Shown: in pieces, positions 8,990 through 16,748 of the stretch
Numbering within the stretch: position 1 is the stretch's first letter
Layout of the letters: each line of letters opens with the position of its first letter
From: UBA1479 sp040221095
GTDB taxonomy: Bacteria; Pseudomonadota; Alphaproteobacteria; Rhodospirillales; Casp-alpha2
Assembly (NCBI GenBank): GCA_040221095.1
Contig: JAVJVP010000018.1
Coordinates: 377,038 to 441,037 of the forward strand
DNA length: 64,000 nt
Reading direction: 5' to 3'
Program-made: the position numbers and the translations under genes
Notes under the pieces: model-generated
Databases searched by the model: none
The model's input: only the letters and a program-made list of their open reading frames with translations
What the model was told of the DNA's origin: nothing

Positions 8990-9409
8990 ATGACCGTCGA
9001 CCAGTACAAGGTTTCGGAAACGGCCAAGATCGCCGACGCGCGGTCGCTGATCCGTCATGTCTTCGTGCGTAATCTGGTGCTGCCGGCCAACGTCGGCATC
9101 CATTCCTTCGAAAAGACCGGGGCCCAGCGCATCCGCCTGAACGTCGATCTGGCCGTGCGCGAAACGGAACAGCCGCCGGCCGACGAGATCAACCAGGTCG
9201 TCTGCTACGAAGAAATCACCGAGGGCATCAAGGGCATCGTCGGGCGCGGCCACGTCAATCTGGTCGAGACCCTGGCCGAAGACATCGCCGCCATGTGCCT
9301 GGAAGATCCCCGCGTCCGTTCGGCCCGGGTGCGCGTCGAGAAGCTGGACATTTTCGAGAATGCGGAGAGCGTCGGCGTCGAGATCGAGCGCTTCAACTCC
9401 CGGGCCTGA
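8990..9409 (+). CDS. folB: Dihydroneopterin aldolase FolB
   Basis: FolB cleaves 7,8-dihydroneopterin to 6-hydroxymethyl-dihydropterin and glycolaldehyde in folate synthesis. The 139-residue protein contains the fold-defining VFVRNLVLPANVGIHSFEK segment, the substrate Glu-containing VCYEEI region, and the catalytic Lys in VRVEKLDIF near the C-terminus. The N-terminal 20 residues before the conserved core are longer than in E. coli FolB, which is common in alphaproteobacteria. It closes the plus-strand series that starts with rlmH and is followed by a 385-base gap. Confidence 0.93.
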   Translation: MTVDQYKVSETAKIADARSLIRHVFVRNLVLPANVGIHSFEKTGAQRIRLNVDLAVRETEQPPADEINQVVCYEEITEGIKGIVGRGHVNLVETLAEDIAAMCLEDPRVRSARVRVEKLDIFENAESVGVEIERFNSRA

Positions 9410-9794
9410 CGGGCTTTTGAAAGCCTTCGCCTAAGTGCTTGAAATAACGGCTTTGTGACAGATCCGCGTGGGAGTTGTGCACAGGCCCACGCCCCGTTTC
9501 ATATTTGTGTCCAGCCAGTTTCCGGAAAATTTCAACACCCGTCGCCCTGTGATCATGGGGTAAAATTTTATTATATTTCAATTACTTAATGCCGTGCCCA
9601 AATATTAGGCAAAGCGGAGGAATCCCGGGGTTTTCTGGCTCCGCGTCGGTGCGGGCGGGTTTTTCAACAGGTTTATCCACAAGAGTCGTGGATAGTTGTC
9701 CGTCGCGAATTTGATCCGCCGGATATATCTTTAGGCATAGTATTGATTCACCTCAGGTTTCTCACTTCAAGGACGGTTCGAACGGGGATCATCG
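9410..9794 (+). other. AT-rich intergenic region with DnaA box; possible replication origin
   Basis: This 385-base stretch has no credible gene and is far more AT-rich than its surroundings, especially 9561-9607. It contains one consensus DnaA box (TTATCCACA, 9673-9681), a one-mismatch box (TTGTGCACA, 9475-9483), and a two-mismatch reverse box near 9688. Two GANTC sites (CcrM methylation sequence) lie near 9620 and 9745. Such a combination is seen at chromosomal origins. The flanking genes are all in one direction, which is not typical of an origin. A regulatory region for uvrC is the alternative. Confidence 0.35.
9673..9681 (+). promoter_or_regulatory. Consensus DnaA box
   Basis: The nine bases TTATCCACA match the high-affinity DnaA box exactly and are embedded in TTTTCAACAGG...TTATCCACAA, an arrangement frequently seen at origins. 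Only one other close box lies in the same gap, so regulation of a neighbouring gene by DnaA is also possible. Confidence 0.55.
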
Positions 9795-11738
9795 GTGACG
9801 GCGGGCAAGCAGGAACACGACGACGGCACGGCGGACATGGACACGCCGGCGGCCTCGGTCGCCCGGGGGGCCGAGGTCATTGCCCGCCATCTGAAGACTC
9901 TGCCCAACACGCCGGGGGTCTACCGCATGATCGCCGGCGACGGCGCCATGCTCTATGTCGGCAAGGCCAAGGATCTGAAAAAGCGGGTCGCCGCCTATAC
10001 GGCGCCGGAACGCCAGCCGACCCGCATCCGCCGCATGATCGCCCTGACCACGGACATGGAGTTCGTGACCACGGCGACCGAGGCGGAGGCCCTGCTGCTT
10101 GAATCCAACCTGATCAAGCGCTACGCGCCGCGCTACAACATCCTATTGCGCGACGACAAATCCTTCCCCTACATCCTGGTCACCGGCGACCACGACTATC
10201 CCCAGGTGGTGAAGTACCGGGGGGCCAAGTCGCGGGCGGGGGATTATTTCGGCCCCTTCGCTTCCGTTTGGGCGGTCAACGACGCGCTCAACGTGCTGCA
10301 GCGGGCGTTCCTGCTGCGCTCGTGCTCGGACAACGTGTTCTCCGGGCGCACGCGGCCCTGCCTGCTGTATCAGATCAAGCGCTGTTCGGCGCCCTGTGTC
10401 GGGCGGATTTCCAAGGACGACTACGCCGACCTGGTCGGCCAGGCGCGGGATTTCCTGACCGGCGGCTCCAGAGCCGTGCAGGCAAATCTGTCCAAGCGCA
10501 TGCAGGCGGCGTCGGACGCGCTGGAATTCGAGCTGGCGGCCCAGTACCGCGACCGCATCCAGGCCATGACCCGGATTCAGGCCCATCAGGACATCAACCT
10601 CCGTACCGTGGGCGACGCCGACGTGGTCGCCGCCCACCGGCAGAGCGGGCAGACCTGCGTGCAGGTGTTCTTCTTCCGCACGGGCGCCAATTTCGGCAAC
10701 CGGGCCTATTTCCCCAGCCACAGCCCCGACGACGATATGGGCGAGGTGCTGGAGGCCTTCCTGGGCCAGTTCTATTCCCGGGCCCAGCCGCCCAAGACGG
10801 TGATCCTCAGCCATGCCCTGCCCAACCGGGCCCTGGTCGAGGACGCGCTGTCCGTGCGCGCCGAGCGGCGGGTGCGGATCACGGTCCCGACCCGGGGCGA
10901 CAAGCGCAAGGTGGTCGATCATGCGCGCAACAACGCGAAAGAGGCCCTGTCCCGCCGCCAGTCGGAAAGTGCGACGCAGCGCAAGTTGCTGGACGGGCTG
11001 GCCGACGTTCTGGGGCTGGAAGCCGCGCCGGAACGCATCGAGGTCTACGACAACAGCCATGTCGGCGGCACCAAGGCCGTGGGCGGCATGATCGTGGCCG
11101 GTCCCGACGGGTTCGAAAAGGGCGCCTACCGCAAGTTCAACATCAAGGGCGCGGCAAATGTGCCGGACGCCGCCGGCAAGACCGGCGAGGGCTTCGCCCC
11201 CGGCGACGATTACGCGATGATGCGCGAAGTCCTGACCCGGCGGTTTTCCCGGGCCTTGAAGGACGATCCGGAACGCGCCGAGGGCCAATGGCCGGACCTG
11301 ATCCTGATCGACGGCGGCAAGGGGCAGTTGGGCATCGCCCTGGAGGTCTTCGCCGACCTGGGCATCGAGGACGTGGCCCTGGCCGCCATCGCCAAGGGCC
11401 CGGACCGCAACGCCGGGCGCGAACACATCTTCATGCCCGACGGGCGCGAGATTTTGCTGAAACCCCAGGACCCGGTGCTGTACTTCCTGCAACGCCTGCG
11501 CGACGAGGCCCACCGTTTCGCCATCGGCGCCCACCGCGGCCGCCGGGCCAAGGCGATCCATACTTCGCGCCTGGACGAGGTGCCTGGCATCGGCGCCCAG
11601 CGCAAGCGCGCCCTGCTGCACCATTTCGGCCATGCCAAGGCGGTGGAGGAGGCGCGGCCCGACGATATCGCCGCCGTCGACGGTATTTCCAAGTCAATGG
11701 CGCGTAAAATCTATGACTGGTTTCATCCCGACGATTGA
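9795..11738 (+). CDS. uvrC: UvrABC excision nuclease subunit C
   Basis: UvrC makes both incisions around a DNA lesion after UvrA2B loading. Domains in order in the 647-residue protein: GIY-YIG nuclease (about 37-115, with TPGVYRM and LYVGKAKDL), a cysteine-containing region (CLLYQIKRCSAPC), UVR motif (about 230-265), the RNase H-like nuclease (EVYDNSHVGGTK and LILIDGGKGQL), and tandem helix-hairpin-helix at the C-terminus (VPGIGAQRKRALL). The frame opens with GTG at 9795; the ATG at 9837, 14 codons in, is an alternative. It is followed by pgsA about 90 bases later, a standard alphaproteobacterial pairing. Confidence 0.95.
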   Translation: MTAGKQEHDDGTADMDTPAASVARGAEVIARHLKTLPNTPGVYRMIAGDGAMLYVGKAKDLKKRVAAYTAPERQPTRIRRMIALTTDMEFVTTATEAEALLLESNLIKRYAPRYNILLRDDKSFPYILVTGDHDYPQVVKYRGAKSRAGDYFGPFASVWAVNDALNVLQRAFLLRSCSDNVFSGRTRPCLLYQIKRCSAPCVGRISKDDYADLVGQARDFLTGGSRAVQANLSKRMQAASDALEFELAAQYRDRIQAMTRIQAHQDINLRTVGDADVVAAHRQSGQTCVQVFFFRTGANFGNRAYFPSHSPDDDMGEVLEAFLGQFYSRAQPPKTVILSHALPNRALVEDALSVRAERRVRITVPTRGDKRKVVDHARNNAKEALSRRQSESATQRKLLDGLADVLGLEAAPERIEVYDNSHVGGTKAVGGMIVAGPDGFEKGAYRKFNIKGAANVPDAAGKTGEGFAPGDDYAMMREVLTRRFSRALKDDPERAEGQWPDLILIDGGKGQLGIALEVFADLGIEDVALAAIAKGPDRNAGREHIFMPDGREILLKPQDPVLYFLQRLRDEAHRFAIGAHRGRRAKAIHTSRLDEVPGIGAQRKRALLHHFGHAKAVEEARPDDIAAVDGISKSMARKIYDWFHPDD

Positions 11739-11830
11739 TGTGGTTGAATGCGCTCCGCCGGTCGAGATCCGCACTGGGGTGGGATGGCCGGCACGGGGCG
11801 TTGGCGCCGCATGAAATTCGGCGCCTCGCG

Positions 11831-12460
11831 ATGGAGACTTTCTTGCTGACCCAGTTGCCCAATCTGTTGACCTTGTCGCGCATCGCCGCCATTCCGGTGG
11901 TGGTCTGCCTGATGCTGTTCATCGAGGCCCCTCTGGGCAACTGGCTGGCCTTTGCCGTCTATTGCTATGCCTCGATCACTGATTTCTTCGACGGTTACCT
12001 GGCCCGCGCCTGGGACATGCAGTCTTCCCTGGGCCGGTTCCTCGACCCCATCGCCGACAAGCTGCTGATCTCGGCCCTGCTGCTGGCCCTGGTCGGGGTC
12101 GACCGCTTCGACGGCGTGCATATTCTGCCGGCGGCCGTGATCCTGTGCCGGGAAATCCTGGTTTCGGGCCTGCGGGAGTTCCTCGCCTCGGCCCGGGTCG
12201 GCCTGCCCGTATCGACCCTGGCGAAATGGAAGACCACGGTGCAGATCCTGGCCTTGGGCTTCCTCATCGTCGGCCCGGCGGGCCCCGATTTCGGGCCGCT
12301 TTCGACGACCGAGGTGGGCGTTTACGGCCTGTGGATCGCGGCCCTGCTGACGCTGGTCACCGGGTTCGACTATCTGATCGCGGGTTTGCGCCATATCCGC
12401 CGCGCCGACCGCACCCCGCCGCCGGCGGCCGGCGGCACGCAAGGCGCTGAAAACCGTTGA
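11831..12460 (+). CDS. pgsA: CDP-diacylglycerol-glycerol-3-phosphate 3-phosphatidyltransferase
   Basis: PgsA makes phosphatidylglycerol phosphate, the committed step to phosphatidylglycerol and cardiolipin, in the inner membrane. The 209-residue protein starts METFLLTQLPNLLTLSR and has four to six hydrophobic helices. It carries the CDP-alcohol phosphotransferase signature D-G-x2-A-R-x8-G-x3-D-x3-D in DGYLARAWDMQSSLGRFLDP. The ATG at 11831 is preferred over an upstream open stretch that begins inside the uvrC stop region and lacks family similarity. The mobB gene follows after 85 bases. Confidence 0.94.
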   Translation: METFLLTQLPNLLTLSRIAAIPVVVCLMLFIEAPLGNWLAFAVYCYASITDFFDGYLARAWDMQSSLGRFLDPIADKLLISALLLALVGVDRFDGVHILPAAVILCREILVSGLREFLASARVGLPVSTLAKWKTTVQILALGFLIVGPAGPDFGPLSTTEVGVYGLWIAALLTLVTGFDYLIAGLRHIRRADRTPPPAAGGTQGAENR

Positions 12461-12545
12461 ATTTTATGCCATTCTAACCAATATCAACGGCCTTCCGGTG
12501 GCGTTCGGCCCGGCAGGCAGAAAACATCCAAGGGGAAAAGGCGGC

Positions 12546-13091
12546 ATGAAGGTATTCGGCCTGGTCGGATGGAGCGGCAGTGGCAAAACGACCCTGCTGG
12601 TGCGTCTGATCCCGGAACTGACGTCGCGGGGGCTCACGGTTTCGACCATGAAGCACACCCACCACAACTTCGACATCGACCAGAAGGGCAAGGATTCCTA
12701 CGAGCACCGCGCGGCGGGCGCCACGGAAGTCATGCTGACCTCGGGCAAGCGTTGGGTCCTGCAACGGGAACTGCGCGACGAGGACGAGCCCGACATGGAC
12801 AGCCTGATCCGGCGCATGGCCCCGGTCGATCTGATCCTGATCGAAGGTTTCAAGCGCCATCGCCACGACAAGCTGGAAGTATTCCGCGCCGAGGTGGGGA
12901 AGGATCTGATCGCCGCCGATGACGGCACCATCGTCGCCGTCGCGTCCGATGGCGCGGTCGCGGGCGTGACCTGCCCGGTGCTGGACATCAATGACGTCAC
13001 GGCGGTCGCCGATTTCATCGTCGCCCATTGCGGTCTGGCGGCCCCGGCCGCCCAGGGGCAACCCGGCAAGGTCAGCCATGGCGCAGCTTAA
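12546..13091 (+). CDS. mobB: Molybdopterin-guanine dinucleotide biosynthesis protein MobB
   Basis: MobB is a GTP-binding accessory protein that assists MobA in attaching GMP to molybdopterin. The 181-residue protein begins with the P-loop GWSGSGKTTLL, followed by STMKHTHHNFD, a Walker B-like DLILIEGFK, and a short C-terminal region. The ATG at 12546 directly precedes the P-loop strand, and the upstream AAGGCGGC can serve as a ribosome site; an earlier in-frame ATG would add 16 basic residues. It overlaps moeA by 14 bases and is part of a molybdenum-cofactor run. Confidence 0.92.
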   Translation: MKVFGLVGWSGSGKTTLLVRLIPELTSRGLTVSTMKHTHHNFDIDQKGKDSYEHRAAGATEVMLTSGKRWVLQRELRDEDEPDMDSLIRRMAPVDLILIEGFKRHRHDKLEVFRAEVGKDLIAADDGTIVAVASDGAVAGVTCPVLDINDVTAVADFIVAHCGLAAPAAQGQPGKVSHGAA

Positions 13092-14340
13092 GGACGACTG
13101 CTTCGCCTTCGACGGCGGCCTGATGCCGGTGGACGATGCGCTGGCCATCCTGGCCGGGCGCATCGCCTGCGTCGTCGGCACGGAACAGGTCCCGTTGCGC
13201 CAGGCGCTCGGCCGGATTTTGGCCGAGGACGTGGCCGCCCCCCGCGCCGTGCCGCCCCACGACAATTCCGCCGTCGATGGCTATGCGGTCTATCATGCGG
13301 ATCTGAATGCCGACGGCGAAACGCGCCTGCCCGTGGCCGGGCGCATCGCCGCGGGACACCCCCTGGACGGACCCGCCGAACGCGGCAAGGCGTACCAGAT
13401 CTTCACCGGCGCACCCATGCCGGCGGGGGCCGACGGCGGCCCGGACACGGTCTTCATGGCGGAAGACGCAGAGGTCGCGGGTGATGTCGTGGTCCTGCCC
13501 AAGGGCCTGAAGAAGGGGTCGAACCGCAGGTTCGCGGGCGAGGATGTGAAGCAGGGCGACGTGATCCTGCGCGCCGGACAAATCCTGCGGGCCCAGGAAA
13601 TCGGCCTCGCGGCCTCGGTCGGGCGGGGCAATCTGACCGTGCGGTGCAAATTGCGCGCGGCCGTGTTCTCGACCGGGGACGAGGTTCGCGACCCCGAAGA
13701 CGGTGCCCCCGACGGTTGCATCTTCGACGCCAACCGCTACACGGTCATGAGCCTGCTGGACGGACTCGGCTGCGCCGTCACCGATCTGGGCATTCTGCCC
13801 GACAACCCGGACGTCATCGCCCAGGCCCTGGCCGGGGCCGAGGCGGGCCATGATCTGCTGATCACTTCGGGGGGCGTGTCGGCCGGCGAGGAAGACCATG
13901 TGAAGGCCGCGGTGGAGCGCCGGGGCAGCATCCATTTCTGGCGTCTGGCGATCAAGCCGGGGCGGCCCGTGGCCCTGGGTCAGGTCGGCGACACGGCCTT
14001 CGTCGGCCTGCCGGGCAACCCGGTCGCGGCCATGGTCACCTTCATGCTGATCGCCCGGCCCCTGATCATGATGCTGTCGGGGGCGGCGGAGACGGAGGCC
14101 CCAAGATTTCCGGTCAAGGCCGGGTTCGCTTACAAGAAAAAGACCGGGCGCCGGGAGTGGGCGCGGGCCAAGTTGGTGCTGGGCGGCGGCATGCCCGTCG
14201 CGGAAAAGCGCCATTCGTCGGGGGCGGGTATCCTGACCTCCATGGTCGATGCCGACGGCCTGGTCGAACTGCCGGAAGATTTGACCGAACTGAAAGAGGG
14301 TGCGACCGTGGATTTCCTGCCGTTCCGTGAGGTGACCTGA
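13078..14340 (+). CDS. moeA: Molybdopterin molybdotransferase MoeA
   Basis: MoeA inserts molybdate into adenylyl-molybdopterin to give active cofactor. The 420-residue length is normal. Seen are the LGRILAEDV and PPHDNSAVDGYAV segments of the N-terminal half, FTGAPMPAGADGG, and the MoaB-like substrate domain with FSTGDEV and TSGGVSAGEEDHVK. GLPGNPVAAMVTF follows, with a C-terminal beta domain after it. The ATG at 13078 lies within the end of mobB; the MoaD gene starts directly after its stop, so these genes are transcribed together. Confidence 0.94.
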   Translation: MAQLKDDCFAFDGGLMPVDDALAILAGRIACVVGTEQVPLRQALGRILAEDVAAPRAVPPHDNSAVDGYAVYHADLNADGETRLPVAGRIAAGHPLDGPAERGKAYQIFTGAPMPAGADGGPDTVFMAEDAEVAGDVVVLPKGLKKGSNRRFAGEDVKQGDVILRAGQILRAQEIGLAASVGRGNLTVRCKLRAAVFSTGDEVRDPEDGAPDGCIFDANRYTVMSLLDGLGCAVTDLGILPDNPDVIAQALAGAEAGHDLLITSGGVSAGEEDHVKAAVERRGSIHFWRLAIKPGRPVALGQVGDTAFVGLPGNPVAAMVTFMLIARPLIMMLSGAAETEAPRFPVKAGFAYKKKTGRREWARAKLVLGGGMPVAEKRHSSGAGILTSMVDADGLVELPEDLTELKEGATVDFLPFREVT

Positions 14341-14604
14341 ATGACCGCGCCCGTAAAACTGCTGTATTTCGCCTGGCTGCGTGAAAAGGCCGGGGTCGGC
14401 GAGGAGGACGTCCAGCCGCCGGCCACGGTCGCGACCGTGGCCCAACTCATCGACTGGCTGGAAGCACAGGGCGGCGGCCGCGCCGAAGCCTTCGCCGACC
14501 GCAAGGTCGTGCGTGTCGCCGTGAACCAGGAATATGTTAGTCTGAACCATCCCGTGACGGCGGGCGACGAGGTCGCCTTTTTCCCGCCGGTGACGGGCGG
14601 CTGA
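14341..14604 (+). CDS. moaD: Molybdopterin synthase sulfur carrier subunit MoaD
   Basis: MoaD is a ubiquitin-fold carrier whose C-terminal Gly-Gly is thiocarboxylated and donates sulfur to precursor Z in the MoaD2-MoaE2 synthase. The 87-residue protein begins VKLLYFAWLREKAG and ends exactly in VTGG with the required double glycine, preceded by the conserved DEVAFFPPV. Its ATG directly adjoins the moeA stop and moaE starts 17 bases after it. Confidence 0.94.
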   Translation: MTAPVKLLYFAWLREKAGVGEEDVQPPATVATVAQLIDWLEAQGGGRAEAFADRKVVRVAVNQEYVSLNHPVTAGDEVAFFPPVTGG

Positions 14605-14621
14605 CAAGGCAAGGAGCATCC

Positions 14622-15092
14622 ATGATCCGGGTGCAGACAGAGGATTTCGATCTGGGCGCCGAACTGAAGGCGCTGACCGCGGGCAACCACGGCATCGGCG
14701 GCCTGTGTTCCTTCGTCGGTCTGGTCCGCGACATGGCGGGCGGCGAGGCGATCGGCGCCATGACCCTGGAACATTATCCCGGCATGACGGAGAAGGAGTT
14801 GCAACGCATCGAGGCGGAGGCCCAGGCGCGCTGGCCGCTCGACGCGACCCTGATCATTCACCGCTACGGGCGGCTGGAGCCGGGCGACCAGATCGTCCTG
14901 GTCGCCGCCGCCTCGGCCCATCGGGAGGCGGCGTTCGAGGCCTGCCATTTCCTGATCGATTTCCTGAAGACCAAGGCGCCGTTCTGGAAACTGGAAGGCA
15001 CGCCCGGCGGCGGCCAATGGGTCGACGCCCGCGATTCCGACGACGCGGCGACGGCGCGCTGGACGCAGGCACCCGGAAAGGCCGCCGAGTGA
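14622..15092 (+). CDS. moaE: Molybdopterin synthase catalytic subunit MoaE
   Basis: MoaE is the large subunit of molybdopterin synthase, converting cyclic pyranopterin monophosphate to molybdopterin with sulfur from MoaD. The 156 residues contain the family segments CSFVGLVRD, LEHYPGMTEKEL, HRYGRLEPGDQIVLV and the catalytic-lysine region FLKTKAPFWKLE. An AAGGAG ribosome site precedes the ATG. The stop overlaps the GTG start of the HAD hydrolase (GTGA), suggesting coupling. Confidence 0.94.
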   Translation: MIRVQTEDFDLGAELKALTAGNHGIGGLCSFVGLVRDMAGGEAIGAMTLEHYPGMTEKELQRIEAEAQARWPLDATLIIHRYGRLEPGDQIVLVAAASAHREAAFEACHFLIDFLKTKAPFWKLEGTPGGGQWVDARDSDDAATARWTQAPGKAAE

Positions 15093-15784
15093 CGGCCGCC
15101 TCCGTGACGCCCCGCGACATCGATGCGGTTTTTTTCGATTTCGACGGCGTGCTGGTCGAATCCAACGAGGTCAAGATCGACGCCTTCCGCCGCCTGTACG
15201 AACCCTATGGCGAGGATGTGGTCGAACGGGTGATCGCGGAACACGTGCGCCATGAAGGTGTATCGCGGGTGGTCAAGCTGGAGCGGTTTCACCGGGAGTT
15301 TCTCGGCATTACCTTGGATGACGACAGTCTGGCCGAACTGGCGCAGGTCTATTCCGGCATGGTCGAGGACGTGGTCGTCGCCTGTGACGCCGTTCCAGGG
15401 GCAGCCGAAGCACTGGACGCCTGGTCCGGGCATTGTCCGCTGTACGTGGTGTCCGGTACGCCCCAGGACGAGCTTCGCCGCATCGCAAGCCGCCGTGGCA
15501 TGGATGGGTATTTCGCGGCCGTTTTCGGCTCGCCCCGGGTCAAGCCGGACATTGTGGGGGACGAGCTTCGCCGCATCGGCGTGACGGCGGACCGGGTGCT
15601 GTTCGTCGGCGATTCCTTGACCGATTACGACTGCGCGGTGGCGGTCGGCACCCGCTTTCTCGGCCGCGTGCCGGCCTGGCGGGAAAGCCGGTTCCCGGAC
15701 GGCACCGAAGTTACGGAGGACATGTGGTCCTTGGCCCTGGCCGGGGGCGCTGCCGCCCGGCCCAACATGGGAGCCAATGCATGA
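15089..15784 (+). CDS. HAD family hydrolase (phosphatase-like)
   Basis: A 231-residue haloacid-dehalogenase superfamily protein, subfamily IA by appearance. Motif I is FFDFDGVLVESN with the nucleophile and acid/base Asp pair; motif II is the Ser-Gly pair in VVSGTPQDE; the motif III Lys lies in RVKPD; motif IV is FVGDSLTDYD. The substrate cannot be named; phosphoglycolate-phosphatase-like or sugar-phosphatase activity are both possible. The start is a GTG overlapping the moaE stop, and its own stop overlaps the LOG gene ATG, so three genes form a translationally linked chain. Confidence 0.85.
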   Translation: MTAASVTPRDIDAVFFDFDGVLVESNEVKIDAFRRLYEPYGEDVVERVIAEHVRHEGVSRVVKLERFHREFLGITLDDDSLAELAQVYSGMVEDVVVACDAVPGAAEALDAWSGHCPLYVVSGTPQDELRRIASRRGMDGYFAAVFGSPRVKPDIVGDELRRIGVTADRVLFVGDSLTDYDCAVAVGTRFLGRVPAWRESRFPDGTEVTEDMWSLALAGGAAARPNMGANA

Positions 15785-16608
15785 GCGACGATACCCTCGA
15801 CCACATCTATCATCCGCCCAAGGCCTATCGGAACGAGCGGTTCCTGAATTCACCCAATGCGCGGGGGCTGCGCATCCTGTCGGAGTATATGGAACCGGCG
15901 GCGCGGTTCCGCGCCTTCGACGTGGCGGATACGGTGGTGTTCTTCGGCTCGGCCCGCATCCTGCCCCGGGATGAGGCGGAACACCGTCTGCAGGCCGCCC
16001 GCGAGCACGGCGGCGATGTCGCCCGCGCCGAAACGGCGCTGGCCATGTCGCGCTATTACGAGGACGCCCGCGAGCTGGCCCGGCGCCTGACCGAATGGTC
16101 CAAGAAGCTGGAGGATACGCACAAGCGGTTCATCGTGTGTTCCGGCGGCGGGCCGGGAATCATGGAAGCCGCCAATCGGGGGGCCTCGGAAGCCAAGGGG
16201 ATCAACATCGGCCTCGGCATTTCGCTGCCGCATGAACAGCATGCGAACCCCTACATCACCCGCGAGCTGTCCTTCGAATTCCACTACTTCTTCATGCGCA
16301 AGCTGTGGTTCATGTATCTCGCCAAGGCGCTGATCGTGTTTCCCGGCGGTTTCGGATCGTTGGACGAACTGTTCGAAACCCTGACCTTGATCCAGACCGG
16401 CAAGATCAAGAAGCATATGCCCATCGTGCTTTACGGCCGCGATTTCTGGGGCGACGTGCTGAATCTGGAGGCCCTGGTCAAGTACGGCACGATCAACCCC
16501 GAGGATATCGATCTTCTGCATGTAATCGACACGGTCGACGAGGCCTTCGACTACATCACCGGTGAGCTGAGCAAGAGCCTGGACGCCCCCAAAGGGCCAG
16601 GGTTATAG
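15781..16608 (+). CDS. LOG family protein (Rossmann nucleotide-binding, putative phosphoribohydrolase)
   Basis: A 275-residue member of the LOG (formerly lysine decarboxylase-like) family. The active-site signature PGGFGSLDELFE near residue 190 and the CSGGGPGIMEAANRGA nucleotide-binding segment are both present. Family members hydrolyse nucleoside 5'-monophosphates such as cytokinin ribotides to base and ribose phosphate. Like other longer bacterial members it has about 80 extra N-terminal residues. It ends the molybdenum-cofactor operon through a four-base ATGA overlap with the HAD gene. Confidence 0.85.
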   Translation: MSDDTLDHIYHPPKAYRNERFLNSPNARGLRILSEYMEPAARFRAFDVADTVVFFGSARILPRDEAEHRLQAAREHGGDVARAETALAMSRYYEDARELARRLTEWSKKLEDTHKRFIVCSGGGPGIMEAANRGASEAKGINIGLGISLPHEQHANPYITRELSFEFHYFFMRKLWFMYLAKALIVFPGGFGSLDELFETLTLIQTGKIKKHMPIVLYGRDFWGDVLNLEALVKYGTINPEDIDLLHVIDTVDEAFDYITGELSKSLDAPKGPGL

Positions 16609-16748
16609 GGCCAGTCCGCCGCGCCGTGCTTTATAACCATCGGCCATATTTCAATTTTCGGCCTATCCCTCTAAATTACCTCATGTAATCGGTCGTGGCG
16701 TCAGCGGTGGCGCGCCCATATTTTCCGTTCCAGGAGTAATCAGTCGAA

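Noticed and set aside
9410..9590. A 62-codon minus-strand frame in the folB-uvrC gap
   Set aside because: No ribosome site, no similarity that I recognise and it covers AT-rich control sequence.
9688..9696. Third DnaA-like box CGTGGATAG
   Set aside because: Two mismatches to the consensus; counted only as weak support for the origin idea.
9770..9785. GGTTCGAACGG resembling a tRNA T-arm
   Set aside because: No acceptor stem, anticodon arm or D-arm at the expected distance; it lies just before uvrC.
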